A DNA stretch of 64,000 nt from CAIVVT01 sp052145115. Its GTDB lineage: Bacteria > Acidobacteriota > Terriglobia > Bryobacterales > Bryobacteraceae. Where the stretch lies: assembly GCA_052145115.1 (NCBI GenBank), contig JBKQPG010000006.1:31957-95956 (forward strand), read 5' to 3'. Positions 14,735 to 22,957 of this stretch are shown here, in pieces. The position numbers and the translations under genes are program-made. Below the pieces are notes generated by a model. That model was not told the origin of the DNA. It saw only the letters and a list, made by a program, of their open reading frames with translations, and made no database searches. Position 1 is the first letter of the stretch. The number at the start of each line of letters is the position of its first letter.

Positions 14735-17290
14735 CTATTGGGCCCACACGATCCAGGGCAGCTCGTAGGGCAGAATGGCGTCCGGATTGAACGGCACCAC
14801 GCGCACCGTGTAGCCGCATGACCCGCTGTTGCGGCATTCCACTTCACCCTGGTAGACGAAGTCGGAAGCGGTCGTTTCGATCAGGCTCATGGCGGCCTTC
14901 TGGCCGGCCTCGATCTGGCCCTCGGAGTCGACGTTGCCGTAATAGAGCTGCACCTGCACGTCGCCGGGACCTATGCCGCCCAGCACCACCCGCGCGGTGA
15001 CCTTGAACTTCGCGCCGACCACCACGCCGCGGGCCTGATCGCTCGAGATGTCGGCGATCTTCACCTCGGCGCCGTGGTCGCGGACCCGTTTGCGCCATTC
15101 CACCAGCGGCAAGACGCGCTTCCCGCGGTCCTCGGCCAGCCGCAAATGGCGCGCGTGCGCCGGAATATAGAATTTCTCGGCGTACTCGGCGACCATGCGG
15201 TTGGTGCTGAAGACCGGCGTGAGCTTCTTCATCGAGGCCTTCATCTTGGCGATCCAGCCGCGCGGAATGCCCTTGGAGTCGCGGTCGTAAAACAGCGGCA
15301 CTACCTCGTGCTCCAGCAGGTGATAGAGGGCCCGCGATTCCACGTCGTCCTGATAATTCTCGTCGCTATAATCCTCGCCCTTGCCGATGGCCCAGCCGAC
15401 CTGCTGGTCGTAACCTTCGTCCCACCAGCCGTCCAGAATGGACAGATTCAGGCCGCCGTTGGGCAGCAGTTTCATGCCGCTGGTGCCGCTGGCCTCGTTG
15501 GGCCGGCGCGGCGTGTTGAGCCACACGTCGCAGCCCTGGACCAGGTAGCGGGCCACCGAGATGTCGTAGTTTTCGAGGAATACGATGTGCGGGCGGATCT
15601 CGGGATCGCGGGCAAAGTGGATGATCTGGCGGATCAGCTCCTTGCCGTCGTTGTCATGCGGGTGGGCCTTGCCGGCGATCAGCATCTGCACCGGCCGCTG
15701 CGGGTTGGTCAGGATCTTCTTGAAACGCGCCGGATCGCGCAGCAGCAGGGTGGCGCGTTTGTAGGTGGCGAAGCGGCGCGCAAAGCCGATGGTCAGGGTC
15801 TCGGGCGCCAGGACGTCGTCGGCGGAGGAGACGTCGGAGGCCGAGCCGCCGCGCTGCTCGATGTAGACCGCCAGCCGCGAGCGGGCATAGCCGATCAGGC
15901 GCTCGCGGCGGATCTGGTGGACGCGCCACAGCTCCTGGTCCGGAATGCGGTCGATGCGCTCCCACAGGGCGTGATCGCTGGGATCGTCGGCCCAGCGCGG
16001 GCCCAGATAGCGGTCCAGCAGCCGGACCATCTCCATCGAGGTCCAGGTGCGGGTATGAATGCCGTTGGTGACGTAGCCGATCGGCACCTCGGCCAGCGGG
16101 TAGCCGGGCCACATCGGCTGCGCCATTTTGCGCGTCACCTCGCCGTGCAGGCGGCTGACGCCGTTGGCGCAGGAGCTCATGCGCGCGGCGAGGAAAGCCA
16201 TGTTGAACGGCTCACCGGCGTCGTGATGGTTCTGCCGCCCGACGCCCATCAGTTGCTCGAAGCTCATGCCGAGCTGGCCGGCATAGTCGCGGAAGTACTT
16301 CTCCATCAACCAGGTATCGAAGCGGTCGAAGCCCGCCGGAACCGGCGTGTGGGTGGTGAAGACATTGCCCGCGGCGGAGATCTGGCGAGCCTCAAAGTAG
16401 GGCAGGCCCAGCTCTTCCATCAATTCGCGTGTTCGCTCCAGGCCCAGAAACGCCGAATGGCCTTCATTCATGTGGCACACCGTGGGGCGGATGCCGAGCG
16501 CTTTCAAGGCCCGCAGCCCGCCGATGCCCAGGATGATCTCCTGCTGGATGCGCAGTTCGCGGTCGCCGCCGTATAGCGCGCCGGTGATGCGGCGGTCGTC
16601 GGGCGAGTTCTGGGGCACGTTGGTGTCCAGCAGATACAGCGGGATGCGCCCGACTTGAACCTGCCAGACGCGGGCGAAGACCGCGCGGCCGGGGAATTGC
16701 ACCTGCACCATCAGCGGCTCATCGCTCTTGTCCTCGAGCGGTTGCAGGGGCAGATTGTGGAAGTCGTTGATGGGATAAGTCTCCTGCTGCCAGCCGTCGG
16801 CGTTGAGATATTGGCGGAAATAGCCGCCCTGGTACAACAGGCCGACGCCCACCAGGGGCAGGCCCAGATCGCTGGCCGATTTGAGGTGGTCGCCGGCCAG
16901 GATGCCCAGGCCGCCGGCGTAGTTGGGAACGCACTCCGTGAGTCCGAATTCGGCCGAAAAGTAGGCCGCGACGAGCCCCATCGCTTCCGGATGGGTGCGC
17001 GGGAACCAGCCCTGGCCGGCCATGTATTCCTCCAGGCTGGCCGCGGCGCGGTCCATCTGGGCCAGGAAAGCCTCGTCGTTGGCGAGGCCGGACAGGCGCC
17101 GCTGGTCGATGCGGCCCAGCATCAGCCGGGGGTTATGGCCGGTCTCCTCCCACAGGTCGGGATCGATGCCCCGAAACAGCTCGATGGCGGGGTGGTCCCA
17201 GCACCAGCGCAGGTTCAAGGAAAGGTCGTTCAGACACTTCAGACGCTGCGGCAGGGAGGGGGAGACGTGGAAGCTGAAAACGCGTGGCAT
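14735..17290 (-). CDS. glgP: Alpha-glucan (glycogen) phosphorylase, GT35, with N-terminal DUF3417
   Basis: Releases glucose 1-phosphate from glycogen or maltodextrin using pyridoxal phosphate. The 851-residue protein has the N-terminal DUF3417 segment (CLNDLSLNLRWCWDHPAIELF), then the catalytic GT35 body: YFSAEFGLTECVPNYAGGLGILAGDHLKSASDLG, FTTHTPVPAGFDRF, GYVTNGIHTRTW, FARRFATYKRA, and the cofactor Lys in EASGTSGMKLLPNGG. This is the short bacterial/archaeal type. An Ig-like C-terminal tail (about 760-851) is also present. ATG 17290 was chosen; an in-frame TTG at 17332 would add 14 unremarkable residues. It fits the carbohydrate genes around it but has a 142-base gap to the receptor gene upstream. 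Confidence 0.93.
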   Translation of the reverse strand: MPRVFSFHVSPSLPQRLKCLNDLSLNLRWCWDHPAIELFRGIDPDLWEETGHNPRLMLGRIDQRRLSGLANDEAFLAQMDRAAASLEEYMAGQGWFPRTHPEAMGLVAAYFSAEFGLTECVPNYAGGLGILAGDHLKSASDLGLPLVGVGLLYQGGYFRQYLNADGWQQETYPINDFHNLPLQPLEDKSDEPLMVQVQFPGRAVFARVWQVQVGRIPLYLLDTNVPQNSPDDRRITGALYGGDRELRIQQEIILGIGGLRALKALGIRPTVCHMNEGHSAFLGLERTRELMEELGLPYFEARQISAAGNVFTTHTPVPAGFDRFDTWLMEKYFRDYAGQLGMSFEQLMGVGRQNHHDAGEPFNMAFLAARMSSCANGVSRLHGEVTRKMAQPMWPGYPLAEVPIGYVTNGIHTRTWTSMEMVRLLDRYLGPRWADDPSDHALWERIDRIPDQELWRVHQIRRERLIGYARSRLAVYIEQRGGSASDVSSADDVLAPETLTIGFARRFATYKRATLLLRDPARFKKILTNPQRPVQMLIAGKAHPHDNDGKELIRQIIHFARDPEIRPHIVFLENYDISVARYLVQGCDVWLNTPRRPNEASGTSGMKLLPNGGLNLSILDGWWDEGYDQQVGWAIGKGEDYSDENYQDDVESRALYHLLEHEVVPLFYDRDSKGIPRGWIAKMKASMKKLTPVFSTNRMVAEYAEKFYIPAHARHLRLAEDRGKRVLPLVEWRKRVRDHGAEVKIADISSDQARGVVVGAKFKVTARVVLGGIGPGDVQVQLYYGNVDSEGQIEAGQKAAMSLIETTASDFVYQGEVECRNSGSCGYTVRVVPFNPDAILPYELPWIVWAQ

Positions 17291-17432
17291 AGGTTGGTGA
17301 GGCGGGCGCTCTCGTTCAAAAGTACCCGTCAATTATGAGAGTAGTACGACAGAACCCGAAATTCTCCGTGCGGCGGCAACGTGGGAGGGCCGGAAAGCGG
17401 GCCGGCGCCGCCGCCGGGGAGACAGGGCGGCT

Positions 17433-19937
17433 TCAGGTGCGCCCGAAAAAGCGGATGCGGACCTGAACGTGGCGGCCTTCGTCGCCCAGGAACTGCCCGA
17501 AGTTCGGCGCGCCGAGAACATTGTAGACCGCGGTCGGGTTGCGGCTGTTCGTAATGTTGTTGAATCCGCCCCGAAGGGCGAAACGGCGGCCCTGGAACGT
17601 AAATCGCCGTTCCAGGTACACGTTCAAGTCCAAATTCAATGGGTAGCGTTGCGCGTTGACTGCACCGGCGATCACCCCGTTCTGGTCGATGATGGAGTAG
17701 GGGAAGCCGGAGCGCGTGTCGCACAGCACGGAGACAAACCAGTTCTTCAAGGGAAGGGGCGCGTAAACCCAGCCCAGGAAGCGGTTGGGCGCGTCCCAGG
17801 GCATCGGACCGAAGTTGTCCTGCACCTGCAGGACCTGGTCGACCTTGAGATCCAGGATGGCGTTGGAAGTGGCGCTCGAGCGGGTGTAGCTGGCGAACCA
17901 CTCGAACTGGCCGCCCAGATTCTGGCGCAGGCTCGCCTGGACGGATTGGTAGCGATCGCGACGCGAGTTGGTGAGGTCGAAAAGCTCATTCGCGGACAGG
18001 ACGGGCAACGGGGTCAGCGGCTGCTCCAGCGGCAGCGCCGGCGAGCCGGCGGCGGGGAGGTAGCTGAAGCCATCGGTTCCAGTGCGGCGGACGTAGTTCA
18101 GGGCGAAGTACATCTTGTGGGACAGCCGCTGGTCGAAGGTGGCGCTCCAATTGTCGCTGCGCGGAGGCTTGAGGCGGCCGTAGGGGACATTGAACAGGAT
18201 CTCGGCGGGGGGGCCGGCCAGGGTGCCATCGGGGTTGAAGCGGGAGGTGACGGAGACCTGATCCAGGGGCTGGCTGAAGATCTCCAGGGGCGACGCGTCG
18301 TAGGTGATGGCATAGCCCGCCGAGAACTTGGTGCGGCCCGCTTTCCAGGGCGACCAGGAGGCTGCCAGGCGCGGGCCGGCGGCGATGCGGCGCACGAGCT
18401 CGTCCCAATCCTGGCGCAGGCCGGCCTGGATCTGGACGTTGTCGCGCGGACGCCAGTCGTCGAGTATATACGACGAAAAATCCAGATTGGGCCGGGTGTA
18501 CTGGCCGCTGCCCTGGAACACCGTTTGCGACAGCAGTTGACCTTCCACGCCGAGCTGTTCATAGCCCGAGCGCCGGAAATCGGCATCGTAATTCAGACGG
18601 TCGAGGCCGACCCCGGCTTTGATCTGGTGCACCCCGGCGGCCTTGAAGTGGGGCAGAAAGGCGTCGGCGAGGAGCTGATCGCGGCGCGAGCGCTGGTTCG
18701 ACTGGACGAAATAGTTCCCGCTGTCCCCTTCGGGCGAAATGACATACAGAGCGTTGCCTTGCGGGATCTGGCGCAGGTCGAAGCGGTTCTGTGCCACGCC
18801 CAGGTCGATGAGGACGCCGCCGCTTAAGTAGATCTGATCCTTCAGACTCCAGAAGTATTCGCTCGAACGGTCCGTGGTGGTGGTGGGTGGGGGATCGAGG
18901 ACGCCCAGCCCATAGCGGTTCTGATTGTTCTCATTGATCAGGAAGTCGCCGAAAAGGAGGTTGGCCGGCGACAGGTTGAACTGGGTGTGCAGGACATTCC
19001 CTCCCTGCCAGCCGGTTTGAGTGTCCTGCCCCTTGGGCAGGCCGTTGATCCAGTGATCGGTGTATTGAAAGTTGAAGTCGTCGGAGAACCAGGCGCGGCC
19101 CTTCCAGATGGGTCCGGAGAAGACGACGCGCGGCGTAAAGCCTCCCAGGTGGATGCCTTCATGGGTGTCCAGCCCGGGAATGAAGTTGGTGGCGTCAAAG
19201 CGGAATTGATCGGAGCCGTTATCGGTCTCGAGGGCCAACATGCCCGCTGAGCCCTGCCCGAACTCGGGCGAATAGCGGCCGGTCAGGAACTGCACGGAGC
19301 GCACTCCATCCAGACCGATCTGCGTATTCAGCCGCCCGGTGACAGGATCGCCGATGTCGAATCCATTCAGCGTGTATAGCGTCTGGTTCTCGGAGCCGCC
19401 CGCAAAATGCAGGGCGCCGCTTTGATCCTCAATCGCGCCCGGCATGAGCTGCAGCGCGTTGCGCAGGCTGTTGCTGGAGCGGAACGGGACGTCGTTGATC
19501 TCAGTGCCGGTGAGTTGCTCCTCGTGGTGCACCTGATCCAGGTCGACCGGAGAGGGGGTTCCACTGACGTCCAGGGATTGAAAGACTTCGCGGATCGGAC
19601 TCAGGACGAACGTGAGGGCGGTGGAGGCCTCCAGGTCGAGGCTGCGATTGCGCATTTCGAAGAAGCCCTCGCGCTGGACATTCAGCGTGTACGTGCCCGC
19701 GGCGGGGAGGCGCGCCACGAAGCGGCCGGCCGGATCGGTGGTGGTCTCAAGCAGGGCCGGGCCGGATGAGCCTGGCAGGCGCAGCGTGATCCGCGCACCG
19801 CCGACCGGGGCGCCGTTCTCGTCGACCACCTGCCCCGACAGCACGGCTCCCGGGCCGGAGGCCGGCAGCGGGACCGGGAGCAGGCCCGCCAGCGTCAGGA
19901 GGATGACCCTCAGAGCATAGATGGAGCGATCGCGCAA
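17433..19937 (-). CDS. TonB-dependent receptor-like outer-membrane protein with carboxypeptidase-regulatory domain (Oar-like)
   Basis: An 834-residue outer-membrane protein. A signal peptide is followed by a carboxypeptidase-regulatory/CNA-B-like domain (about 32-110, SGQVVDENGAPVGGARITLRLPG), then a plug region (about 140-235, VPFRSSNSLRNALQLMPG, LNGFDIGD, RSVQFLTGRYSPEFG) and a long beta-barrel ending QVRIRFFGRT. This architecture is expanded in Acidobacteria and is taken to move large substrates. The only start in frame after the upstream stop is TTG 19937, supported by AGAGG. The gene follows the GH10 xylanase by about 110 bases on the same strand, so uptake of xylan fragments is a reasonable guess. 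Confidence 0.88.
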   Translation of the reverse strand: MRDRSIYALRVILLTLAGLLPVPLPASGPGAVLSGQVVDENGAPVGGARITLRLPGSSGPALLETTTDPAGRFVARLPAAGTYTLNVQREGFFEMRNRSLDLEASTALTFVLSPIREVFQSLDVSGTPSPVDLDQVHHEEQLTGTEINDVPFRSSNSLRNALQLMPGAIEDQSGALHFAGGSENQTLYTLNGFDIGDPVTGRLNTQIGLDGVRSVQFLTGRYSPEFGQGSAGMLALETDNGSDQFRFDATNFIPGLDTHEGIHLGGFTPRVVFSGPIWKGRAWFSDDFNFQYTDHWINGLPKGQDTQTGWQGGNVLHTQFNLSPANLLFGDFLINENNQNRYGLGVLDPPPTTTTDRSSEYFWSLKDQIYLSGGVLIDLGVAQNRFDLRQIPQGNALYVISPEGDSGNYFVQSNQRSRRDQLLADAFLPHFKAAGVHQIKAGVGLDRLNYDADFRRSGYEQLGVEGQLLSQTVFQGSGQYTRPNLDFSSYILDDWRPRDNVQIQAGLRQDWDELVRRIAAGPRLAASWSPWKAGRTKFSAGYAITYDASPLEIFSQPLDQVSVTSRFNPDGTLAGPPAEILFNVPYGRLKPPRSDNWSATFDQRLSHKMYFALNYVRRTGTDGFSYLPAAGSPALPLEQPLTPLPVLSANELFDLTNSRRDRYQSVQASLRQNLGGQFEWFASYTRSSATSNAILDLKVDQVLQVQDNFGPMPWDAPNRFLGWVYAPLPLKNWFVSVLCDTRSGFPYSIIDQNGVIAGAVNAQRYPLNLDLNVYLERRFTFQGRRFALRGGFNNITNSRNPTAVYNVLGAPNFGQFLGDEGRHVQVRIRFFGRT

Positions 19938-20046
19938 TAATCAGCCTCTGGGTCCAATATGGCCGATGCGAGGGTCCACCGCCAGCACGGAATGTAACAA
20001 CCGGACGCCGCCCGGCGGCGCATTAGCTCGTCCGCGAAGGCGCGGG

Positions 20047-21114
20047 TCAGCGTGTTTCCAGTGCGCCCTGCAAGGCGTCCCAGGCGGGCTTGTGCTGGTA
20101 ATCGGCGTCGAAGGGCAGGGCTGCGCCGGTGTTCTTGAAGAAGGCGGGAATCCAGGAGTAGCGATCCGTGAAGCCCCAGGTCTGGATGGCGCTGCAGGCG
20201 CGCACCGCGAGGCAGGCTGCGGCGACGTCGCGATAAACCGCGGCCTGCGCAGCGAGCTGCTCCGGCGTGGGGCCGGCGCCGGGGGGCAAGGGCAGGCGCA
20301 CGTCGAGCTCGGTGATTTGCACCTGGACGCCGAGATCGGCGAAGCGTTTGAGATTGGCGGTGAACAGTTCGCGATCGACGCCCTGCTGTTCGAGGTGACA
20401 CTGGAAGCCGACGCCATGGATCGGCACGCCGCGTTGTTTGAAATCCTGCACCATGGCGTAAATGGCGTCGGACTTGGGGTTCGCGACCTCGGTGTCGTAA
20501 TCGTTGTAAAACAACAGCGCCTTCGGATCGGCTTCGTGCGCCAGGCGGAAGGCCTCTTCGATATAGGCGTACTTGCCGGGCAGGCCGATGCCGGGCTTGT
20601 TGTACCACTGCGCGTCGCGCACCGCGCCGTTGGATTCGAAGGCCTCGTTCACGACATCCCAGGCATAGACGCGGCCGGCGAAATGCCGGGCGACGGTAGC
20701 GATGTGAACGCTGAGAAGCGCGCGCAACTCGGCGGGTTGGAAGCCGCCGCCGGTGAGCCAGCGCGGATTGTTGGCGCGCCACACGAGGCAGTGCCCGCGG
20801 ACTTTCATGCCGTGCGCGGAGGCGAACTCCACCAGGCGGTCGCCGGCTTCAAAACGGAACTGGTCGCGAGCCGGACGCAGGTAGCCCCACTTCATCTCGT
20901 TCTCCGGTTCGACCTGGTTGAATTCGCGCGCCAGGACGGCGCTGAACTGTTCCTCGCCGAGATTGCTGACGGTCACGGCGGTGCCGATGGCGATGCCGCG
21001 ACCGGCGGCGGCGTCGCGCAGCGTGGCGGCCGGGCCGGCGGCGCCGGCCGATAAGGCCCAGACGATCGCGCCAAGGGCGGGAATGGACGCGATGAACCAG
21101 CGATTGAGTTGCAT
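20047..21114 (-). CDS. Secreted endo-1,4-beta-xylanase, glycoside hydrolase family 10
   Basis: Cleaves internal bonds of xylan outside the cytoplasm. Signal peptide: MQLNRWFIASIPALGAIVWALSAGAAG. The GH10 barrel has FNQVEPENEMKWGYL, VRGHCLVWRANNP, the acid/base Glu in YAWDVVNEAF (about residue 157), GVGFQCHLE, the nucleophile Glu in VQITELDVRLP (about 268) and TWGFTDRYSWIPAFF. Length of 355 fits a single catalytic domain without binding module. GAGGTAACTCC before ATG 21114 is a good ribosome binding site. It lies 75 bases after the microcompartment-protein gene and 109 before the TonB receptor, all on the minus strand. Confidence 0.93.
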   Translation of the reverse strand: MQLNRWFIASIPALGAIVWALSAGAAGPAATLRDAAAGRGIAIGTAVTVSNLGEEQFSAVLAREFNQVEPENEMKWGYLRPARDQFRFEAGDRLVEFASAHGMKVRGHCLVWRANNPRWLTGGGFQPAELRALLSVHIATVARHFAGRVYAWDVVNEAFESNGAVRDAQWYNKPGIGLPGKYAYIEEAFRLAHEADPKALLFYNDYDTEVANPKSDAIYAMVQDFKQRGVPIHGVGFQCHLEQQGVDRELFTANLKRFADLGVQVQITELDVRLPLPPGAGPTPEQLAAQAAVYRDVAAACLAVRACSAIQTWGFTDRYSWIPAFFKNTGAALPFDADYQHKPAWDALQGALETR

Positions 21115-21189
21115 GGAGTTACCTCAAACTACGTCTGCCAACGGTATTAGCCTATCTGAAGCGGGCGCCCGCGGGAATGGCGGGCGGGC

Positions 21190-21819
21190 TCACTTCGCGG
21201 GCAGCAGCGACAGCACGGCCTGGCTGGGGCTGGGGATGACGTGCGCGGCGATCAGGCGGCCCAGTCCATTGACCCTCGCGCTACCCGCATCCACGGCCGC
21301 GCGCACGGCCGCGACGTCGCCCTTGATGACGACCGTGATGTAGCCGCCGCCGAGCTTCTCGCGCGCCAGCACCTCGACTTTGGCCGTCTTGACGGCGGTG
21401 TCGATGGCCTCGAAGACGGCGGTGAAGCCCTGCGTCTCGATCAATCCAACCGCAAAACTCGCCTGTTCATCCATCTCGTCCTCACCCATTCCTTTCGTTC
21501 GGCGGGGCAAATGTACGGACGCCTGTTCGATCAGCGGACTGAAATCCGAGGCGGCTTCATAGGCCGCGCGCGAGCCGCCGGCGGGCGCGGGAATGAGACT
21601 CACCACGGCCGCCACATCCATCGCCCGGGCCGCGCGTTCAGCGGATTGTACGGCGGCTTGGAGACAGGCGAGCGCGCCGGTGAGCTTCAAACAAACGCCC
21701 GGCTGGTCGTTCAATTCCGCCTGCAGCACGCGCACGCCGGCCGTCTTCTCCATGGCATCCAGGACGACCATGGCAGGCGCCCAGCCTCCGATCTCGACAA
21801 ATGCCAGCGCTTCGCTCAG
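21190..21819 (-). CDS. Tandem-domain bacterial microcompartment shell protein (BMC-T), probable CTG start
   Basis: The 209-residue product contains two BMC domains. The second (about 115-195) is classical: SFAVGLIETQGFTAVFEAIDTAVKTA, ITVVIKGDVAAVRAAVDAG and VIPSPS. The first (about 4-90) reads ALAFVEIGGWAPAMVVLDAMEKTAG, then GALACLQAAVQSAERA. Tandem proteins of this kind form trimers that tile microcompartment shells. The first ATG in frame (21771) would cut off strand one of domain one (LAFVEIGG). The frame upstream is open only to a stop at 21834-21832 and has no ATG, GTG or TTG, leaving CTG 21819, which overlaps the aldolase stop as CTGA and follows a GGGGG tract. No other shell or enzyme-core gene of a microcompartment is in the window. 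Confidence 0.85.
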   Translation of the reverse strand: MSEALAFVEIGGWAPAMVVLDAMEKTAGVRVLQAELNDQPGVCLKLTGALACLQAAVQSAERAARAMDVAAVVSLIPAPAGGSRAAYEAASDFSPLIEQASVHLPRRTKGMGEDEMDEQASFAVGLIETQGFTAVFEAIDTAVKTAKVEVLAREKLGGGYITVVIKGDVAAVRAAVDAGSARVNGLGRLIAAHVIPSPSQAVLSLLPAK

Positions 21820-22829
21820 AGCATCCCCCGCTTATCCAGGATGGCCATCACTTCGTAAACCACCTGCCCGATCTTGTCCTGCTCCAGGATCCCCGTCCGG
21901 GGCGCGCACCCGGCAGCCGGCGGCTGGACCAGGCCGAAGTCCGAAAGGATGCACTGCAGGATCGATTCCAGCGGCTGCTTGTCGGTCTCCTGGGCGCTGC
22001 TCAGCGGCTGGCGGCCATGGCCGAAACGGAATCCGCGCAACTCCGCCGCCGCGCGGAACCCGTCGGGAAATTCGAACGGGTAGAGCATGGCATCGAACAG
22101 CTCGAGGATGCGGTATTGCCAGCGCATCGCCTCGTCGAACTGGCCGGCGCGGCACAGGTCGTAGATCCGGCGGGTCACCTCGGGCACGGCGTTCGAGCTG
22201 GCATTGGTGCCGCCGTCGCAGCCGATCATCAGCATCGGCGCCAGCACGGCTTCCCAGCCGGTCAGAAACGAGAAGTCCGGCCGCGACGGACGCACGGCGG
22301 CGATCAGGCGCATCATGAACGCCAGGTCGCCCGAGGAATCCTTGATGCCGACGATGCGCGGGAACTCGGCCAGCCGGCGGATGGTAGGCAGGTCGATCGG
22401 GCTGGCGTACATCGGGATGTTGTACAGTGTGACGTCGATGGGCGAATGGCGCGCGATTTCGGCGAAATAGGCGTACACGGCGTCGGGCGTCAAGCGGAAG
22501 TAGAACGGCGAGACGATCGCCACGGCCGCGGCGCCCATCCCGGCGTAAGCCTCGCAGGCGGCCAGCGTCTCCTTCACATTCGCCTCGGCCGCGCCGGCGA
22601 GCACCGGCACGCGGCCGCGTGCTTCGTCGCACGTGAGCTGGACGATGCGGCGGCGCTCGGCGGCGTTCAAGCGCGTGAATTCGCCGGTGGATCCGTTGGG
22701 ATACAGACCGTGGACGCCGCGCTCGATCAGCCACGAGACGAAGCGCCGCAGTTCGGCCTCATTGATCGCGCCGCGGTCGTCGAGCGGCACCAGCGTCGGC
22801 GTGAAGATGCCCTGCAGTTTTGCGCCCAT
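21816..22829 (-). CDS. Dihydrodipicolinate synthase-family (DapA-like) aldolase/lyase
   Basis: Class I aldolase-type TIM barrel of 337 residues acting on or forming pyruvate-containing 2-oxo acids. It shows LYPNGSTGEFTRLNAAER (substrate loop), the catalytic Tyr in TLYNIPMYASPID, the Schiff-base Lys in IVGIKDSSGD and FLTGWEAVLAPMLMIGCDGGTNASSNAVPE. The C-terminus is about 35-40 residues longer than ordinary DapA. It is unlikely to be housekeeping DapA given the setting: its stop overlaps the start of a microcompartment shell protein and a xylanase follows. A sugar-acid (2-oxo-3-deoxy-acid) aldolase or N-acetylneuraminate lyase-like role is possible; substrate is not determinable here. Confidence 0.88.
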   Translation of the reverse strand: MGAKLQGIFTPTLVPLDDRGAINEAELRRFVSWLIERGVHGLYPNGSTGEFTRLNAAERRRIVQLTCDEARGRVPVLAGAAEANVKETLAACEAYAGMGAAAVAIVSPFYFRLTPDAVYAYFAEIARHSPIDVTLYNIPMYASPIDLPTIRRLAEFPRIVGIKDSSGDLAFMMRLIAAVRPSRPDFSFLTGWEAVLAPMLMIGCDGGTNASSNAVPEVTRRIYDLCRAGQFDEAMRWQYRILELFDAMLYPFEFPDGFRAAAELRGFRFGHGRQPLSSAQETDKQPLESILQCILSDFGLVQPPAAGCAPRTGILEQDKIGQVVYEVMAILDKRGML

Positions 22830-22945
22830 CGGTTGCCTATTGCGCCGCGGCGCGAGGCGCGCGGCGGCCTTCCGCGAAAAGCCTATTCGCGTCCTACAGT
22901 ATCAAACATCGTCGGCTTGGAGCGCACACAGATGAGAAGCGGCTG

Positions 22946-22951
22946 TAAGAT
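22946..22951 (+). promoter_or_regulatory. -10-like TAAGAT 6 bases before the GH13 ATG
   Basis: TAAGAT at 22946-22951 lies six bases before ATG 22958 and there is no Shine-Dalgarno sequence. This fits the leaderless pattern seen elsewhere in the window, though the hexamer matches TATAAT at only four positions. Confidence 0.4.
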
Positions 22952-22957
22952 CTTGAC

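Noticed and set aside
21190..21771. BMC gene starting at ATG 21771
   Set aside because: It would drop LAFVEIGG, the first strand of a BMC domain, which is present in frame just upstream.
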